Positions 15,250 to 23,714 of a DNA stretch of 64,000 nucleotides are shown piece after piece; position 1 is the stretch's first letter; every line of letters begins with the position of its first letter. The notes under the pieces are model-generated. The model was given only the letters and a program-made list of their open reading frames with translations. It had not been told where the DNA came from and made no database searches. The stretch is taken from assembly GCA_044841755.1 (NCBI GenBank), contig JAXOFM010000007.1, positions 1 through 64,000 of the forward strand. The letters run 5' to 3'. This DNA comes from CAZAPO01 sp044841755 (lineage in GTDB: Bacteria > Bacteroidota > Bacteroidia > Flavobacteriales > Flavobacteriaceae). The position numbers and the translations under genes were made by a program.

Positions 15250-16630
15250 TGGTTGCTGTTATAATTTTAGTCTTTAAGTTAGGAATGCTCCAATATCCTT
15301 CGTCAGTATTGATAGTACCATTTAAATGCTCTTGAACAACTCTGTCAATAACAAATATTCCTTTCTTAGACATATCGTTGAAAGTGTCAATACTGTCTTT
15401 TCCAAAGTTTTGACGTGTTCTGTGGATATTGAATTTGTTGGAGAGTTTAATATCAAAAAGACTTTCAATATGCTCTTTGCCATGTATAAAACCTAAAAGG
15501 CCTCCCCAAGTTGCTGTTGGATTGTCTGAATCCCAACCACAGAGCACACCTATTTTAATGGTTTCTTTAAAGTCACCTTCACCATAAAACAAACTTACTA
15601 AGCTGGCAGCATAATTAATTCCTGCTGCAAAGCAACCATTGCAATACAAATTTTTAGAAGTAATATCATATCCATCTTTTTGATCAACTTGATACCTAGC
15701 ATAAACTGAATCTCTTGCTTGTTCCCAACTAATTCCAGATTCGTATTTGCTTTTTACAAAGTCAAACATTTTTGCTGAATAAGATTTGTTAGGTAATCGC
15801 TTTCTTGCTTGCGTTGCTAACCATTCTATTTGCTCTTTTGTTGGTTTTGATTTATCAACCAATGCTGCTAAAGAATGCATGATGACATAAAACTCAGATA
15901 TCCAAGCAGCATTTTTACTAGCCACCGTCCTTATAGGAAGATGAGCCATCTTTAATGCTGTTTCAGGATCTCCAGGAGCAAGTAAGCCAAATATCTCTGT
16001 TGTAAGTTGTGCATCAATCATTTCATAATGCTCATTATTAGCTGGATTTCCGGTTTCTGGAGATAGTGTCCCTTCTTTCATTAAGTCAAAAGCACGCTGA
16101 TTTGAAACCCATAAATAGTTTTCTTCTTCAGCCTTGATATGTTTTAGCCATCCTTCCCTAATCATTTCTGGAGAAAGTATTGACGTATTATTTTTTAATA
16201 ACAAATGCTGATACATGTATTCAATATCGGTGTCGTCATCTGCACCCCAGACTTCTGAAGAATCTCTAAGAACAAAATTGATAGTTGGAGAAAGGTCGCT
16301 TGGTATTCCTTCTCCCCAAATGCTTGGAAGATCAGGTTGATTCCAATTATATCTTGTGTAAAAATCTCCTGTTTTTATTTCACCAATGTTTCCAATCTTA
16401 TCCATTTCAGTAACTAACCCAGTCCAATTAGCTATACATTCTCCAAGCCAAAAACCATATAACTGGTCGTAATAAGTATCTCGTGAAATAACTAAATTAG
16501 ATGAATTTGGTTTATACGGTAAGTATTCCAAATTAGGATTTAGAGAAATAGAATGACCGTAAGACTCTTTTTTTTGTTCATTACAGGATAAAAGTAATAG
16601 AAGAACAGGAATAAGAAAGATTTTGTTCAT
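15242..16630 (-). CDS. exported ADP-ribosylglycohydrolase-family lipoprotein
   Basis: About 462 residues. The lipoprotein leader is MNKIFLIPVLLLLLSC with Cys16 lipidated. The ADP-ribosyl_GH fold is suggested by YGFWLGECIANWTG near the N-terminus, the acidic cluster ADDDTDIEYM, and GWDSDNPTATWGGLLGFIHG near the C-terminus. These correspond to the two Asp-rich magnesium-binding segments of the family. I chose the ATG at 16630 because the leader then fits a lipoprotein; an in-frame TTG lies 9 bp upstream (16639). Known family members remove ADP-ribose from proteins inside cells, so an extracytoplasmic one probably acts on another glycosidic substrate. It overlaps the EEP lipoprotein gene by 8 bp, hinting at a shared pathway. 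Confidence 0.78.
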   Translation of the reverse strand: MNKIFLIPVLLLLLSCNEQKKESYGHSISLNPNLEYLPYKPNSSNLVISRDTYYDQLYGFWLGECIANWTGLVTEMDKIGNIGEIKTGDFYTRYNWNQPDLPSIWGEGIPSDLSPTINFVLRDSSEVWGADDDTDIEYMYQHLLLKNNTSILSPEMIREGWLKHIKAEEENYLWVSNQRAFDLMKEGTLSPETGNPANNEHYEMIDAQLTTEIFGLLAPGDPETALKMAHLPIRTVASKNAAWISEFYVIMHSLAALVDKSKPTKEQIEWLATQARKRLPNKSYSAKMFDFVKSKYESGISWEQARDSVYARYQVDQKDGYDITSKNLYCNGCFAAGINYAASLVSLFYGEGDFKETIKIGVLCGWDSDNPTATWGGLLGFIHGKEHIESLFDIKLSNKFNIHRTRQNFGKDSIDTFNDMSKKGIFVIDRVVQEHLNGTINTDEGYWSIPNLKTKIITATNE

Positions 16631-16761
16631 TTGTGGCAATATAATAAAACTTGATTTCTTTTTTTTGCTTGATCACTTAGTGTTAAGTCCATTAGCCCAA
16701 AGAAAGTTGATATGCACTATTTAAATATTAGTAACTTTAAGAAGATCAAATTAGTTCTACA

Positions 16762-17712
16762 ATGAATTCAGAGAATCAGCATAAAGAGATTCCGGGAAAT
16801 CCTTCTGTAGCAAAGAGTAGTGTAATTAAATTGAGAGATGAGGCAAGCAAAGATTCATTGCGAATACTTAGTTTGGAACAATGGAAATTTTGGAAGGAAA
16901 ACGGATATGTAGTTGTAAAAAATGCAATTTCAAAAGAACAAGCTCATACGGCTGCCAAATTTTTATGGGAATTTGAAGAGAAAGATCCAGATGATATCTC
17001 AACATGGTATACAGCTCCAAGGGCTGAAATGGAGATGAAGGAATTGATTGGGACCGGAATGGTTGAAGTTTATAATAATCAGTATCTATGGAACAATCGT
17101 CAAAACCAAAAGATATACAATGCTTTCGTAGATATTTGGGGTATTGAGAATTTATGGGTGACTATTGATAGAGCAAACCTTAATTTCCCAATTCGACCTG
17201 GTCATGAGTACAAAGGATTTATTCATTGGGATTATGATCCTGATACCAAGCCGCAGAATGTTCAAGGTGTTCTAGCTCTTGCTGATCAAACAGATGAAAA
17301 TATGGGAGGATTTCAATGTATTCCTTGGCTGTTTAAAAATTATGATAGTTGGAAATTAACGCAACCAGAAGATAGAGATTACTTTCAGCCTGATATTAGG
17401 GGATTAGAAGATAAAATTGTCAAAGTTCCGATGGAAGCGGGAGATTTTTTAATATTTAATAGTATGCAACCTCATGGAATTAGACCAAATTTGTCTAAAG
17501 ACAAGGTTAGGATTGCCCAATACATTTCAATGATGCCAGCTCAGGAGGATGATAACGCATTAAGAGAATGGCGTATCAAATCATGGAAAGAAAGAATAGC
17601 TCCTGAAGGATATGCTTTTCCCGGTGACCCACGAAATTTTGAGCAAACAAAATACGATAGAGCTGAACTTACACAATTAGGTGAGAAGTTATTAGGCTTA
17701 AAGTCTTGGTAA
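16762..17712 (+). CDS. phytanoyl-CoA dioxygenase (PhyH) family protein
   Basis: 316 residues, no signal peptide. It is a non-haem Fe(II)/2-oxoglutarate dioxygenase of the PhyH family. The iron ligands are visible as His155-x-Asp157 (FIHWDYD) and distal His238 (QPHGIRPN), with Arg241 close by as a candidate 2-oxoglutarate anchor. The N-terminus has the family's WKENGYVVVKNAIS stretch, where the prime ligand-binding helix begins. Members hydroxylate lipids, amino acids or small metabolites; nothing here fixes the substrate. It is transcribed divergently from the ADP-ribosylglycohydrolase-like gene across a 131-bp gap, where TAACTTTA (16732-16739) is a near-consensus -7 element. Confidence 0.82.
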   Translation: MNSENQHKEIPGNPSVAKSSVIKLRDEASKDSLRILSLEQWKFWKENGYVVVKNAISKEQAHTAAKFLWEFEEKDPDDISTWYTAPRAEMEMKELIGTGMVEVYNNQYLWNNRQNQKIYNAFVDIWGIENLWVTIDRANLNFPIRPGHEYKGFIHWDYDPDTKPQNVQGVLALADQTDENMGGFQCIPWLFKNYDSWKLTQPEDRDYFQPDIRGLEDKIVKVPMEAGDFLIFNSMQPHGIRPNLSKDKVRIAQYISMMPAQEDDNALREWRIKSWKERIAPEGYAFPGDPRNFEQTKYDRAELTQLGEKLLGLKSW

Positions 17713-17770
17713 ATAATTCTTAATACAATTTACTTAAACAAAAACCTTTATTCTGAGTTTTAAGATGAGA

Positions 17771-17788
17771 AATAGCTGTACAGCTATT
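17771..17788. repeat. 18-bp perfect palindrome between convergent genes
   Basis: AATAGCTGT immediately followed by ACAGCTATT forms a perfect inverted repeat with no spacer. It lies between the stops of the PhyH gene and the gluconokinase/6PGDH gene. It has no T-run, so it is not a normal terminator. A regulator site or cruciform is possible. Confidence 0.45.
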
Positions 17789-17813
17789 CCATACTGCATA
17801 TATAAGTGTAGCG

Positions 17814-19697
17814 TCAATCATTTGCTAGCCAATTTGTGTGAAAAAATTGCCATTCGTCTTTATCAATTCTCTGATATGTGTGGGCTCCAAAAAAGTCTCT
17901 TTGGGCTTGAATCATATTTGCTGAAGAGTTTTTTGTTGTCATTCCAATCCAATAATTGTAAGCAGCCCAAATACAAGGAATCGTAATCCTATTTGTTAGG
18001 GATGTTTTGAGAATTTCACTTACCGAGAACTCTTGATTCTTTAGCGTTTCAATTATTGTATTGTCAGATAGCAAGGAATTATTATTTTTAATAATCTTTC
18101 GCCATTCATCCAGTTTTTCAGACTTAATGATACAACCATTGGTCCAAACTCTTAGAACTTCAGAAAGGTTAATATTCCAATTATTGTCGTCTGATGTTTG
18201 CTTGATTAATGCTAGTCCTTGATGAGTATTGATAGTTCTTGCAAAATCATAGGCTTCTTTTAAAGCTTCTATATCAACTGCTTTACCTTCGTTTGTTTCA
18301 GGAGAGGTATATTTTGATAAACGTACTCGTTCACTTTTAAAAGATGAAATATATCTGGCAAAAACAGCTGCTGTCTTCACTGTAGTTGGAATGCCAGTTT
18401 CCAAAGCACTTACGCTAGACCAAGCTCCAGTTCCTTTATTCCCTGCTTTATCTAAAATCTTATCAAGAAGATATTCTTCTCCTTCTTTTGTGCGTAAAAT
18501 CTTTGCAGTGATTTCTAATAAATAGCTCGATAGTTCTCCTTTGTTCCAATCTTCAAAAAGAGAAGCGATTTGGACATAGTTTAGTTGCTTTGAAAGTAAA
18601 GTATATAGTTCTGCCAATAGCTGCATTTCCCCATACTCAATTCCATTGTGAACCATTTTTACAAAATGCCCAGCACCTTCAGTTCCTATGTAAGTGCAAC
18701 AAGGATTATTTGACTTGTCTTTTGCTGCTATGGCTTCAAGAATTGAAGCAACTTTGTTGTAAGCTTCAATATTTCCACCAGGCATCAATGAAGGTCCCTT
18801 GAGCGCACCTTCTTCTCCTCCAGAAACTCCCATGCCAACAAAATGAATTTCTTTAGAAAGTAAGTTTTGTGTTCTTCTTTTAGTATCTAAAAAATGTGAA
18901 TTTCCTCCATCTATAATAATATCTCCTTTATCGAGGTAAGGAACCAATTGATCTATTACCAAGTCAACAACCTCTCCTGCTTTTACCATTAGTAGAATTT
19001 TTCGTGGGCTTTCTAATGAGCTTACAAACTGTTCTGTTCTTGTAAATCCTTTTAACTTGTTACTATTTGTTGACTCTAGAAAATCATCAACAATCCCTTT
19101 TTCTTGCTCAGTTTCTATATTAAAGACGCTAAGAGAAAATCCTTTGTCTAACATGTTAAGTGCTAAGCTTTTTCCCATAACACCTAGACCATAAACACCG
19201 AAATAGGATTGATTCATTGAAGTTAAATATTCTTTTATTTTAGTAATAATTTCTTTAGGAGATAAAGCAACATTTATGTGGACGCCATATTCAGGTTTCT
19301 CCAATGTGTCAAATTGAGAGCGGAGTAGTTCTACTGGCATGTAATGTTCACTTCGGTTAAGCATTCTCTGCTTGATCAAATCAAAATCTGCATTTAGATG
19401 AACCCATTCAACATCAATATTCTCACTAATTATGTCTCTATAAGATTCTTTTAAAGCAGAACAAGCCAAAATAGCTCCATTGTTTTGTTGCTCTTGAAGA
19501 AGCTTATTTAAACTCTGTAACCATGGGAGTCTGTCTTCATCATTTAATGGGATTCCGCTACTCATTTTCTGGACATTACTTTCAGGATGAAAATCGTCTG
19601 CATCAAAAAAAGAGGTTTTTAATTCTGAAGCTAATTTTTGTCCGATAGTTGTTTTACCACAACCACTAACACCCATTACAATTACAAGAGAACTCAA
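17814..19697 (-). CDS. fused gluconokinase / 6-phosphogluconate dehydrogenase
   Basis: 627 residues carrying two complete enzymes. Residues 1 to about 158 are gluconokinase: P-loop GVSGCGKTT (9-17), DADDFHP, PLNDEDRLPWL and ACSALKESYRD. Residues from about 163 are 6-phosphogluconate dehydrogenase: Rossmann GLGVMG (170-175), GGNSHF, SGGEEGALKGPS and catalytic Lys347, Asn351, Glu354 in HFVKMVHNGIEYGE. The fusion would catalyse gluconate to 6-phosphogluconate, then to ribulose-5-phosphate, in the cytoplasm. The start at 19697 is a TTG. The next in-frame ATG (19676) would remove the first beta-strand (SSLVIV) before the P-loop, so the TTG start is preferred. The frame is continuous, with no sign of a sequencing merge. 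Confidence 0.92.
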   Translation of the reverse strand: MSSLVIVMGVSGCGKTTIGQKLASELKTSFFDADDFHPESNVQKMSSGIPLNDEDRLPWLQSLNKLLQEQQNNGAILACSALKESYRDIISENIDVEWVHLNADFDLIKQRMLNRSEHYMPVELLRSQFDTLEKPEYGVHINVALSPKEIITKIKEYLTSMNQSYFGVYGLGVMGKSLALNMLDKGFSLSVFNIETEQEKGIVDDFLESTNSNKLKGFTRTEQFVSSLESPRKILLMVKAGEVVDLVIDQLVPYLDKGDIIIDGGNSHFLDTKRRTQNLLSKEIHFVGMGVSGGEEGALKGPSLMPGGNIEAYNKVASILEAIAAKDKSNNPCCTYIGTEGAGHFVKMVHNGIEYGEMQLLAELYTLLSKQLNYVQIASLFEDWNKGELSSYLLEITAKILRTKEGEEYLLDKILDKAGNKGTGAWSSVSALETGIPTTVKTAAVFARYISSFKSERVRLSKYTSPETNEGKAVDIEALKEAYDFARTINTHQGLALIKQTSDDNNWNINLSEVLRVWTNGCIIKSEKLDEWRKIIKNNNSLLSDNTIIETLKNQEFSVSEILKTSLTNRITIPCIWAAYNYWIGMTTKNSSANMIQAQRDFFGAHTYQRIDKDEWQFFHTNWLAND

Positions 19698-19887
19698 TAG
19701 AATTTAGTTGATTAGTTTAGAAAGATAACTAATAATTGTAATACTAAAAGAAGGCTTACTGAAGAATTAAATATTATTAAGCTAAAATTTATAATGGGTT
19801 AAAAAAGATTAAAATTGATAGGCTTTTTTTAAGAATTTATTAATTGATTATTGATTGAAGATTTAAAAATGTAGCAAAATTAAATGC

Positions 19888-19895
19888 TATATTTG
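19888..19895 (+). promoter_or_regulatory. -7 promoter element for the BNR-repeat protein
   Basis: TATATTTG matches TAnnTTTG and lies 28 bp before the ATG at 19924. The -33 element is weak. The rest of the 226-bp divergent gap shows no other clear structure. Confidence 0.5.
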
Positions 19896-19923
19896 AGTCT
19901 AACCTTTTTAAAACCAACCACCC

Positions 19924-22900
19924 ATGAAAAGATATTTTTCTTTAGTTACACTGTTGCTTATTTTCATTTCAGCTGTAGCGCAAGAGGCAGACAAGTACTA
20001 TAAACCTTTAAAATATAGAAATATTGGTCCCTTTAGAGGAGGGAGATCTGTTGGTTCTTCAGGAGTTGTGGGAGACCCACTTACATATTATATGGGAACC
20101 ACTGGAGGAGGGTTATGGAAAACAGAAGATGCTGGTCAAAGATGGTCAAATATTTCAGATGACTTCTTTAAAACAGGTTCGGTTGGAGCTGTAGCAGTTT
20201 CCGAGTCAAATCCTAATGTCGTTTATGTAGGGATGGGAGAACATGCTGTTAGAGGTGTAATGACATCTTATGGTGATGGTGTGTATAAATCAACTGATGC
20301 TGGAAAAACTTGGACACATTTAGGATTAGAGAAAACGCAACATATTTCGAGAATAGTTATTCATCCTACAAACCCTGATATTGTTTTGGTAGCTGCTCAA
20401 GGAGCATTGCATGGTCCAACCAAAGAACGAGGAATTTATAAGTCTACTGATGGTGGTAAGACCTGGGAAAATGTACTTTATGTCAATGACATGACTGGTG
20501 GAGTTGAACTTTCTATGGATATGAATTATCCTGAGGTTATTTATGCTGCAATGTGGCATCATCAACGTAAACCATGGGTAGTGATAAGTGGTGGAGAAGG
20601 AAGCGGACTTTATAAATCAAAAGATGGAGGTGAAACTTGGAAAAAAATTCACAATGGACTTCCGAAAGAGTTAGGTAAAATGGCAATAGCTGTTTGTCGT
20701 TCAAACTCTAACAAGGTTTATGCTTTAATTGAAAGCGATAGCAATAAAGATCTTGGAGGATTGTTTGTCTCTAACAATGCTGGAAAAAGCTGGTCTAGAG
20801 TGAGTGATGATAATAGACTAACCCAAAGAGCATGGTATTACATTGAAGTATTCCCAGATCCGAATGACGAGAATACGGTTTATGTATTGAGCGCACCAAA
20901 TTTACGTTCTATTGATGGAGGGAAAACTTGGGAAGTACTTGGAGGTACACATGGCGATTATCACGACTTGTGGATAAACCCAAACAACTCTAAGAACATG
21001 GTAATTTCTAACGATGGTGGAGCTGCCATTACTTTTAACCAAGGGGCAACATGGTCAACACAAGATAATATGTCTACAGCTCAGATTTATCGCATAAATA
21101 CAGATAATCTTTTTCCATATAACGTATATGGAGGGCAACAAGATAATACTTCAGTAAAGATTGCAAGTTTGTCAACAGGGAGATGGAGCATAGGTCGTGA
21201 AGACTGGACATATTCTGCAGGAGGAGAGAGCGCCTTTTTAGCCTTTGATCCAGACGATCCAAAACATGTTATGGGAGGAGTCTATTTAGGATATATAGAA
21301 GTACTATATCCAGAATCTAAAGGAAGCACCAATATTATGGCTGCTCCTAATCAATGGTTAGGAAGAGAAGCACGTGATATGGAGTATTTGTTTAATTGGA
21401 ATGCACCAATTATTCATTCTCAACATGAAAAAGGAACATTTTTCCATTGTGCAAATAAGGTGTTAAAGACTACAGATTTAGGTAAGTCATGGACTGAATT
21501 CTCTCCTGACCTTACGCGCGATATTGATGAAAAGCAAGGAAACGGAGGAGCGCCTTATACTAATGAAGCAGTAGGTGCAGAGAATTACGGAACCATTGCT
21601 TACATGATAGAATCTCCACATGAAAAAGGAGTTTATTATACTGGAAGTGATGATGGTTTTGTAAATGTAACCAGAGACAATGGTCAGTCTTGGCAAAATA
21701 TAACTCCAAAAGGACTTGGTGAAACGCTTGTGAATGCAATAGATGTGTCACCACATGATCCAGCAACTGTATATATCGCTACTACAAAATATAAGTTCAA
21801 TGATTATACTCCTGCAATTTATAAGTCAACTAACTACGGTAAGACTTGGAAGAATATTTCAGAAGGAATTCCTTATGGAGCCTACACAAGAGTAGTTCGT
21901 GAAGATCAAAATAAGAAAGGGCTTTTATATGCCGGAACCGAGTTAGGAGTATATATATCTTTTAATGATGGTGTAGCTTGGGAACCACTGCAGCTTAATT
22001 TACCTGTTACTCCTATCACAGATCTGAAAGTGCATCAAAATGATTTGGTAGTTGCTACTTCAGGGCGTGGCTTCTGGATTTTAGATGATCTAGAGTTATT
22101 ATCACAAACAAGAGCTAAAGATGAATTGAAATTGTATAAACCTGAAATCACTAATAATGGTTTTTGGGGAAGCCCGTTAAGCTTTAATAATTCTTCCTTT
22201 GATGGTACAAATCCGTTTGAAGGAGTAAATCCAGCGAATGGTGTAGTTATTTACTACAACCTTCCTAAACTTGAAAAAGATGATGAGGTGTCGTTAGAAA
22301 TTAGAAACTCAAAAGGAGAACTAGTAAATACTATTTCATCAAAGAGAGATAAGAATTATAGGAGATGGGATGGTGGACCGCCTCCAGCTTCTACGCTTTC
22401 AAAAAGTGAAGGATTAAACAGATTTGTTTGGGATTTAGGATATCCTATAATGCCTGGTGTTCCTAGTGTTTATATTGAAGCCAATTATCGTGGTCATCGT
22501 GTGGGTCCAGGTACTTATAAATTAATCCTTAAGGTTGGTGATAAAACTGTTACTTCTAATGCAGTTGTTAATGAAAATCCACAATACGAAACAGAGCTAG
22601 GGCAATATGATGAATATGATAAGATAATGACTGAAATGGAGCAAACCTTGACTGATATGCATAATAAGATTAATAATCTTTATAAAGTTCAAAAACAGTT
22701 AAAGGGAGTTGTTGCAGATTTAAAGAAAAATGGAAAAGACGATTTAGCTGAGGAAGGCCAGAAACTAGTAGATGATCTAAAAAGGTGGGATGAAGATATG
22801 GTGCAGCGTAAATCAAAAGCTTATGACGATGTAGAAAATTTCCCTAATAAATTCTCAGCAGAATATATATTCTTGATTAACCAGACACAAAGCTCTATTC

Positions 22901-23055
22901 AAAGAGTTAATGACCAAAATAAAGCACGTAAAGTAGAATTAGATGCGCAATGGAGTAAATTAAATTCAACTGCAAATAGCTTTATTAATAATAAGATTCC
23001 TGATTTTAATAAAAAACTTTGGGATGCTGGAATCGGAGCTTTGAAAATGGATTAA
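19924..23055 (+). CDS. secreted BNR/VPS10-like beta-propeller protein
   Basis: 1043 residues with a Sec signal peptide ending at AVAQ20. About ten Asp-box (BNR) motifs of the form S-x-D-x-G-x-x-W are visible, such as KTEDAGQRW, KSTDAGKTW, KSTDGGKTW, KSKDGGETW, RSIDGGKTW, KSTNYGKTW and VTRDNGQSW. They indicate one or two sortilin-like multi-bladed propellers over about residues 20-730. A following region (about 740-870) has LRFVWDLGYP-like and GPGTYKLILKVGDK segments, an FnIII or FlgD-like fold. The last 150 residues are charged and helical, probably coiled coil. Such proteins are often called glycosyl hydrolases, but no glycosidase active site is visible. No T9SS domain is seen. Function unknown. 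Confidence 0.75.
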   Translation: MKRYFSLVTLLLIFISAVAQEADKYYKPLKYRNIGPFRGGRSVGSSGVVGDPLTYYMGTTGGGLWKTEDAGQRWSNISDDFFKTGSVGAVAVSESNPNVVYVGMGEHAVRGVMTSYGDGVYKSTDAGKTWTHLGLEKTQHISRIVIHPTNPDIVLVAAQGALHGPTKERGIYKSTDGGKTWENVLYVNDMTGGVELSMDMNYPEVIYAAMWHHQRKPWVVISGGEGSGLYKSKDGGETWKKIHNGLPKELGKMAIAVCRSNSNKVYALIESDSNKDLGGLFVSNNAGKSWSRVSDDNRLTQRAWYYIEVFPDPNDENTVYVLSAPNLRSIDGGKTWEVLGGTHGDYHDLWINPNNSKNMVISNDGGAAITFNQGATWSTQDNMSTAQIYRINTDNLFPYNVYGGQQDNTSVKIASLSTGRWSIGREDWTYSAGGESAFLAFDPDDPKHVMGGVYLGYIEVLYPESKGSTNIMAAPNQWLGREARDMEYLFNWNAPIIHSQHEKGTFFHCANKVLKTTDLGKSWTEFSPDLTRDIDEKQGNGGAPYTNEAVGAENYGTIAYMIESPHEKGVYYTGSDDGFVNVTRDNGQSWQNITPKGLGETLVNAIDVSPHDPATVYIATTKYKFNDYTPAIYKSTNYGKTWKNISEGIPYGAYTRVVREDQNKKGLLYAGTELGVYISFNDGVAWEPLQLNLPVTPITDLKVHQNDLVVATSGRGFWILDDLELLSQTRAKDELKLYKPEITNNGFWGSPLSFNNSSFDGTNPFEGVNPANGVVIYYNLPKLEKDDEVSLEIRNSKGELVNTISSKRDKNYRRWDGGPPPASTLSKSEGLNRFVWDLGYPIMPGVPSVYIEANYRGHRVGPGTYKLILKVGDKTVTSNAVVNENPQYETELGQYDEYDKIMTEMEQTLTDMHNKINNLYKVQKQLKGVVADLKKNGKDDLAEEGQKLVDDLKRWDEDMVQRKSKAYDDVENFPNKFSAEYIFLINQTQSSIQRVNDQNKARKVELDAQWSKLNSTANSFINNKIPDFNKKLWDAGIGALKMD

Positions 23056-23081
23056 ATAGTAGTTAAACCCACAAAATAAAT

Positions 23082-23116
23082 AAATACTCATGTTATAAAC
23101 ATGAGTATTTTTGTTT
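23082..23116 (+). terminator. Rho-independent terminator after the BNR protein gene
   Basis: Perfect 13-bp stem AAATACTCATGTT (23082-23094) with AACATGAGTATTT (23098-23110), a 3-nt loop and a T-rich tail. It starts 26 bp after the stop. Confidence 0.85.
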
Positions 23117-23213
23117 AATTAAATGCATATTGTTTTTTCGGTAAAAAAAAGTTGTATCATTGCATCCATTCTTTCAGCATTACCGTATATAAATAAGTTT
23201 TTATGTCCCTTTT

Positions 23214-23678
23214 ATGAGAAGATTGATAGTGTGTGGTGTGATAGCCCTAAATTTATTGGTAGTGTCCTGTTCTAAAGAAGATATAAGTAGTAACGAAACT
23301 GATATATCATTTACAATAACAGACCACATTCTAGATTTGGCTAACCAGCATAGAATGAGTATTGGAAAAGATGCACTAGTTAGAAGTATTGAAGCTGATA
23401 AAGTTGCAGCATTTCATACCAACTACATGATTGAACAAGGTCTAATTAGTCATGATAATTTTTACAAGAGAATGGAAGAGTTAAGAGATCTTGTAAATGC
23501 TAAAGCTGTTGCTGAAAATGTTGCTTTCGGTTACGCTTCGGGTGAAAGCGTTATAGAGGGCTGGTTAAATAGTCCAGGGCATAAGGCAAATATTGAAGGA
23601 GACTTTACGCATGTTGGTATTTCGGCAATAACCGATGAAGATGGAAGGTATTATTATATGCAGATATTCTATAGATAA
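23214..23678 (+). CDS. CAP-domain (SCP/PR-1-like) lipoprotein
   Basis: 154 residues. The leader ends LLVVSC with Cys19 as lipidation site. The rest is one CAP domain: ILDLANQHR at the start, then HTNYMIEQGLISHDNF, AENVAFGY, and WLNSPGHKANI with the conserved His. These carry the cavity His and Glu residues of the superfamily. The length is that of a minimal bacterial CAP protein. Bacterial members are mostly uncharacterised surface proteins. It stands alone between two terminators, so it is probably a single-gene unit. Confidence 0.85.
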   Translation: MRRLIVCGVIALNLLVVSCSKEDISSNETDISFTITDHILDLANQHRMSIGKDALVRSIEADKVAAFHTNYMIEQGLISHDNFYKRMEELRDLVNAKAVAENVAFGYASGESVIEGWLNSPGHKANIEGDFTHVGISAITDEDGRYYYMQIFYR

Positions 23679-23680
23679 CA

Positions 23681-23710
23681 AAAAAGGCTGACTCTAGGAT
23701 CAGCCTTTTT
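23681..23710. terminator. bidirectional terminator between CAP gene and formate dehydrogenase operon
   Basis: AAAAAGGCTGA (23681-23691) and TCAGCCTTTTT (23700-23710) form a perfect 11-bp stem with an 8-nt loop. A-run on the left and T-run on the right allow it to stop both the + strand CAP gene and the - strand formate dehydrogenase gene (stop at 23715). Confidence 0.9.
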
Positions 23711-23714
23711 TATT

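Noticed and set aside
17765..17986. 73-residue + strand frame over the 3' end of the 6PGDH gene
   Set aside because: It lies largely inside the conserved minus-strand coding sequence, and its product is Cys-rich low-complexity sequence without a family.
23155..23162. Promoter TATCATTG for the CAP-domain gene
   Set aside because: It differs from TAnnTTTG and no -33 element fits; not strong enough to list.
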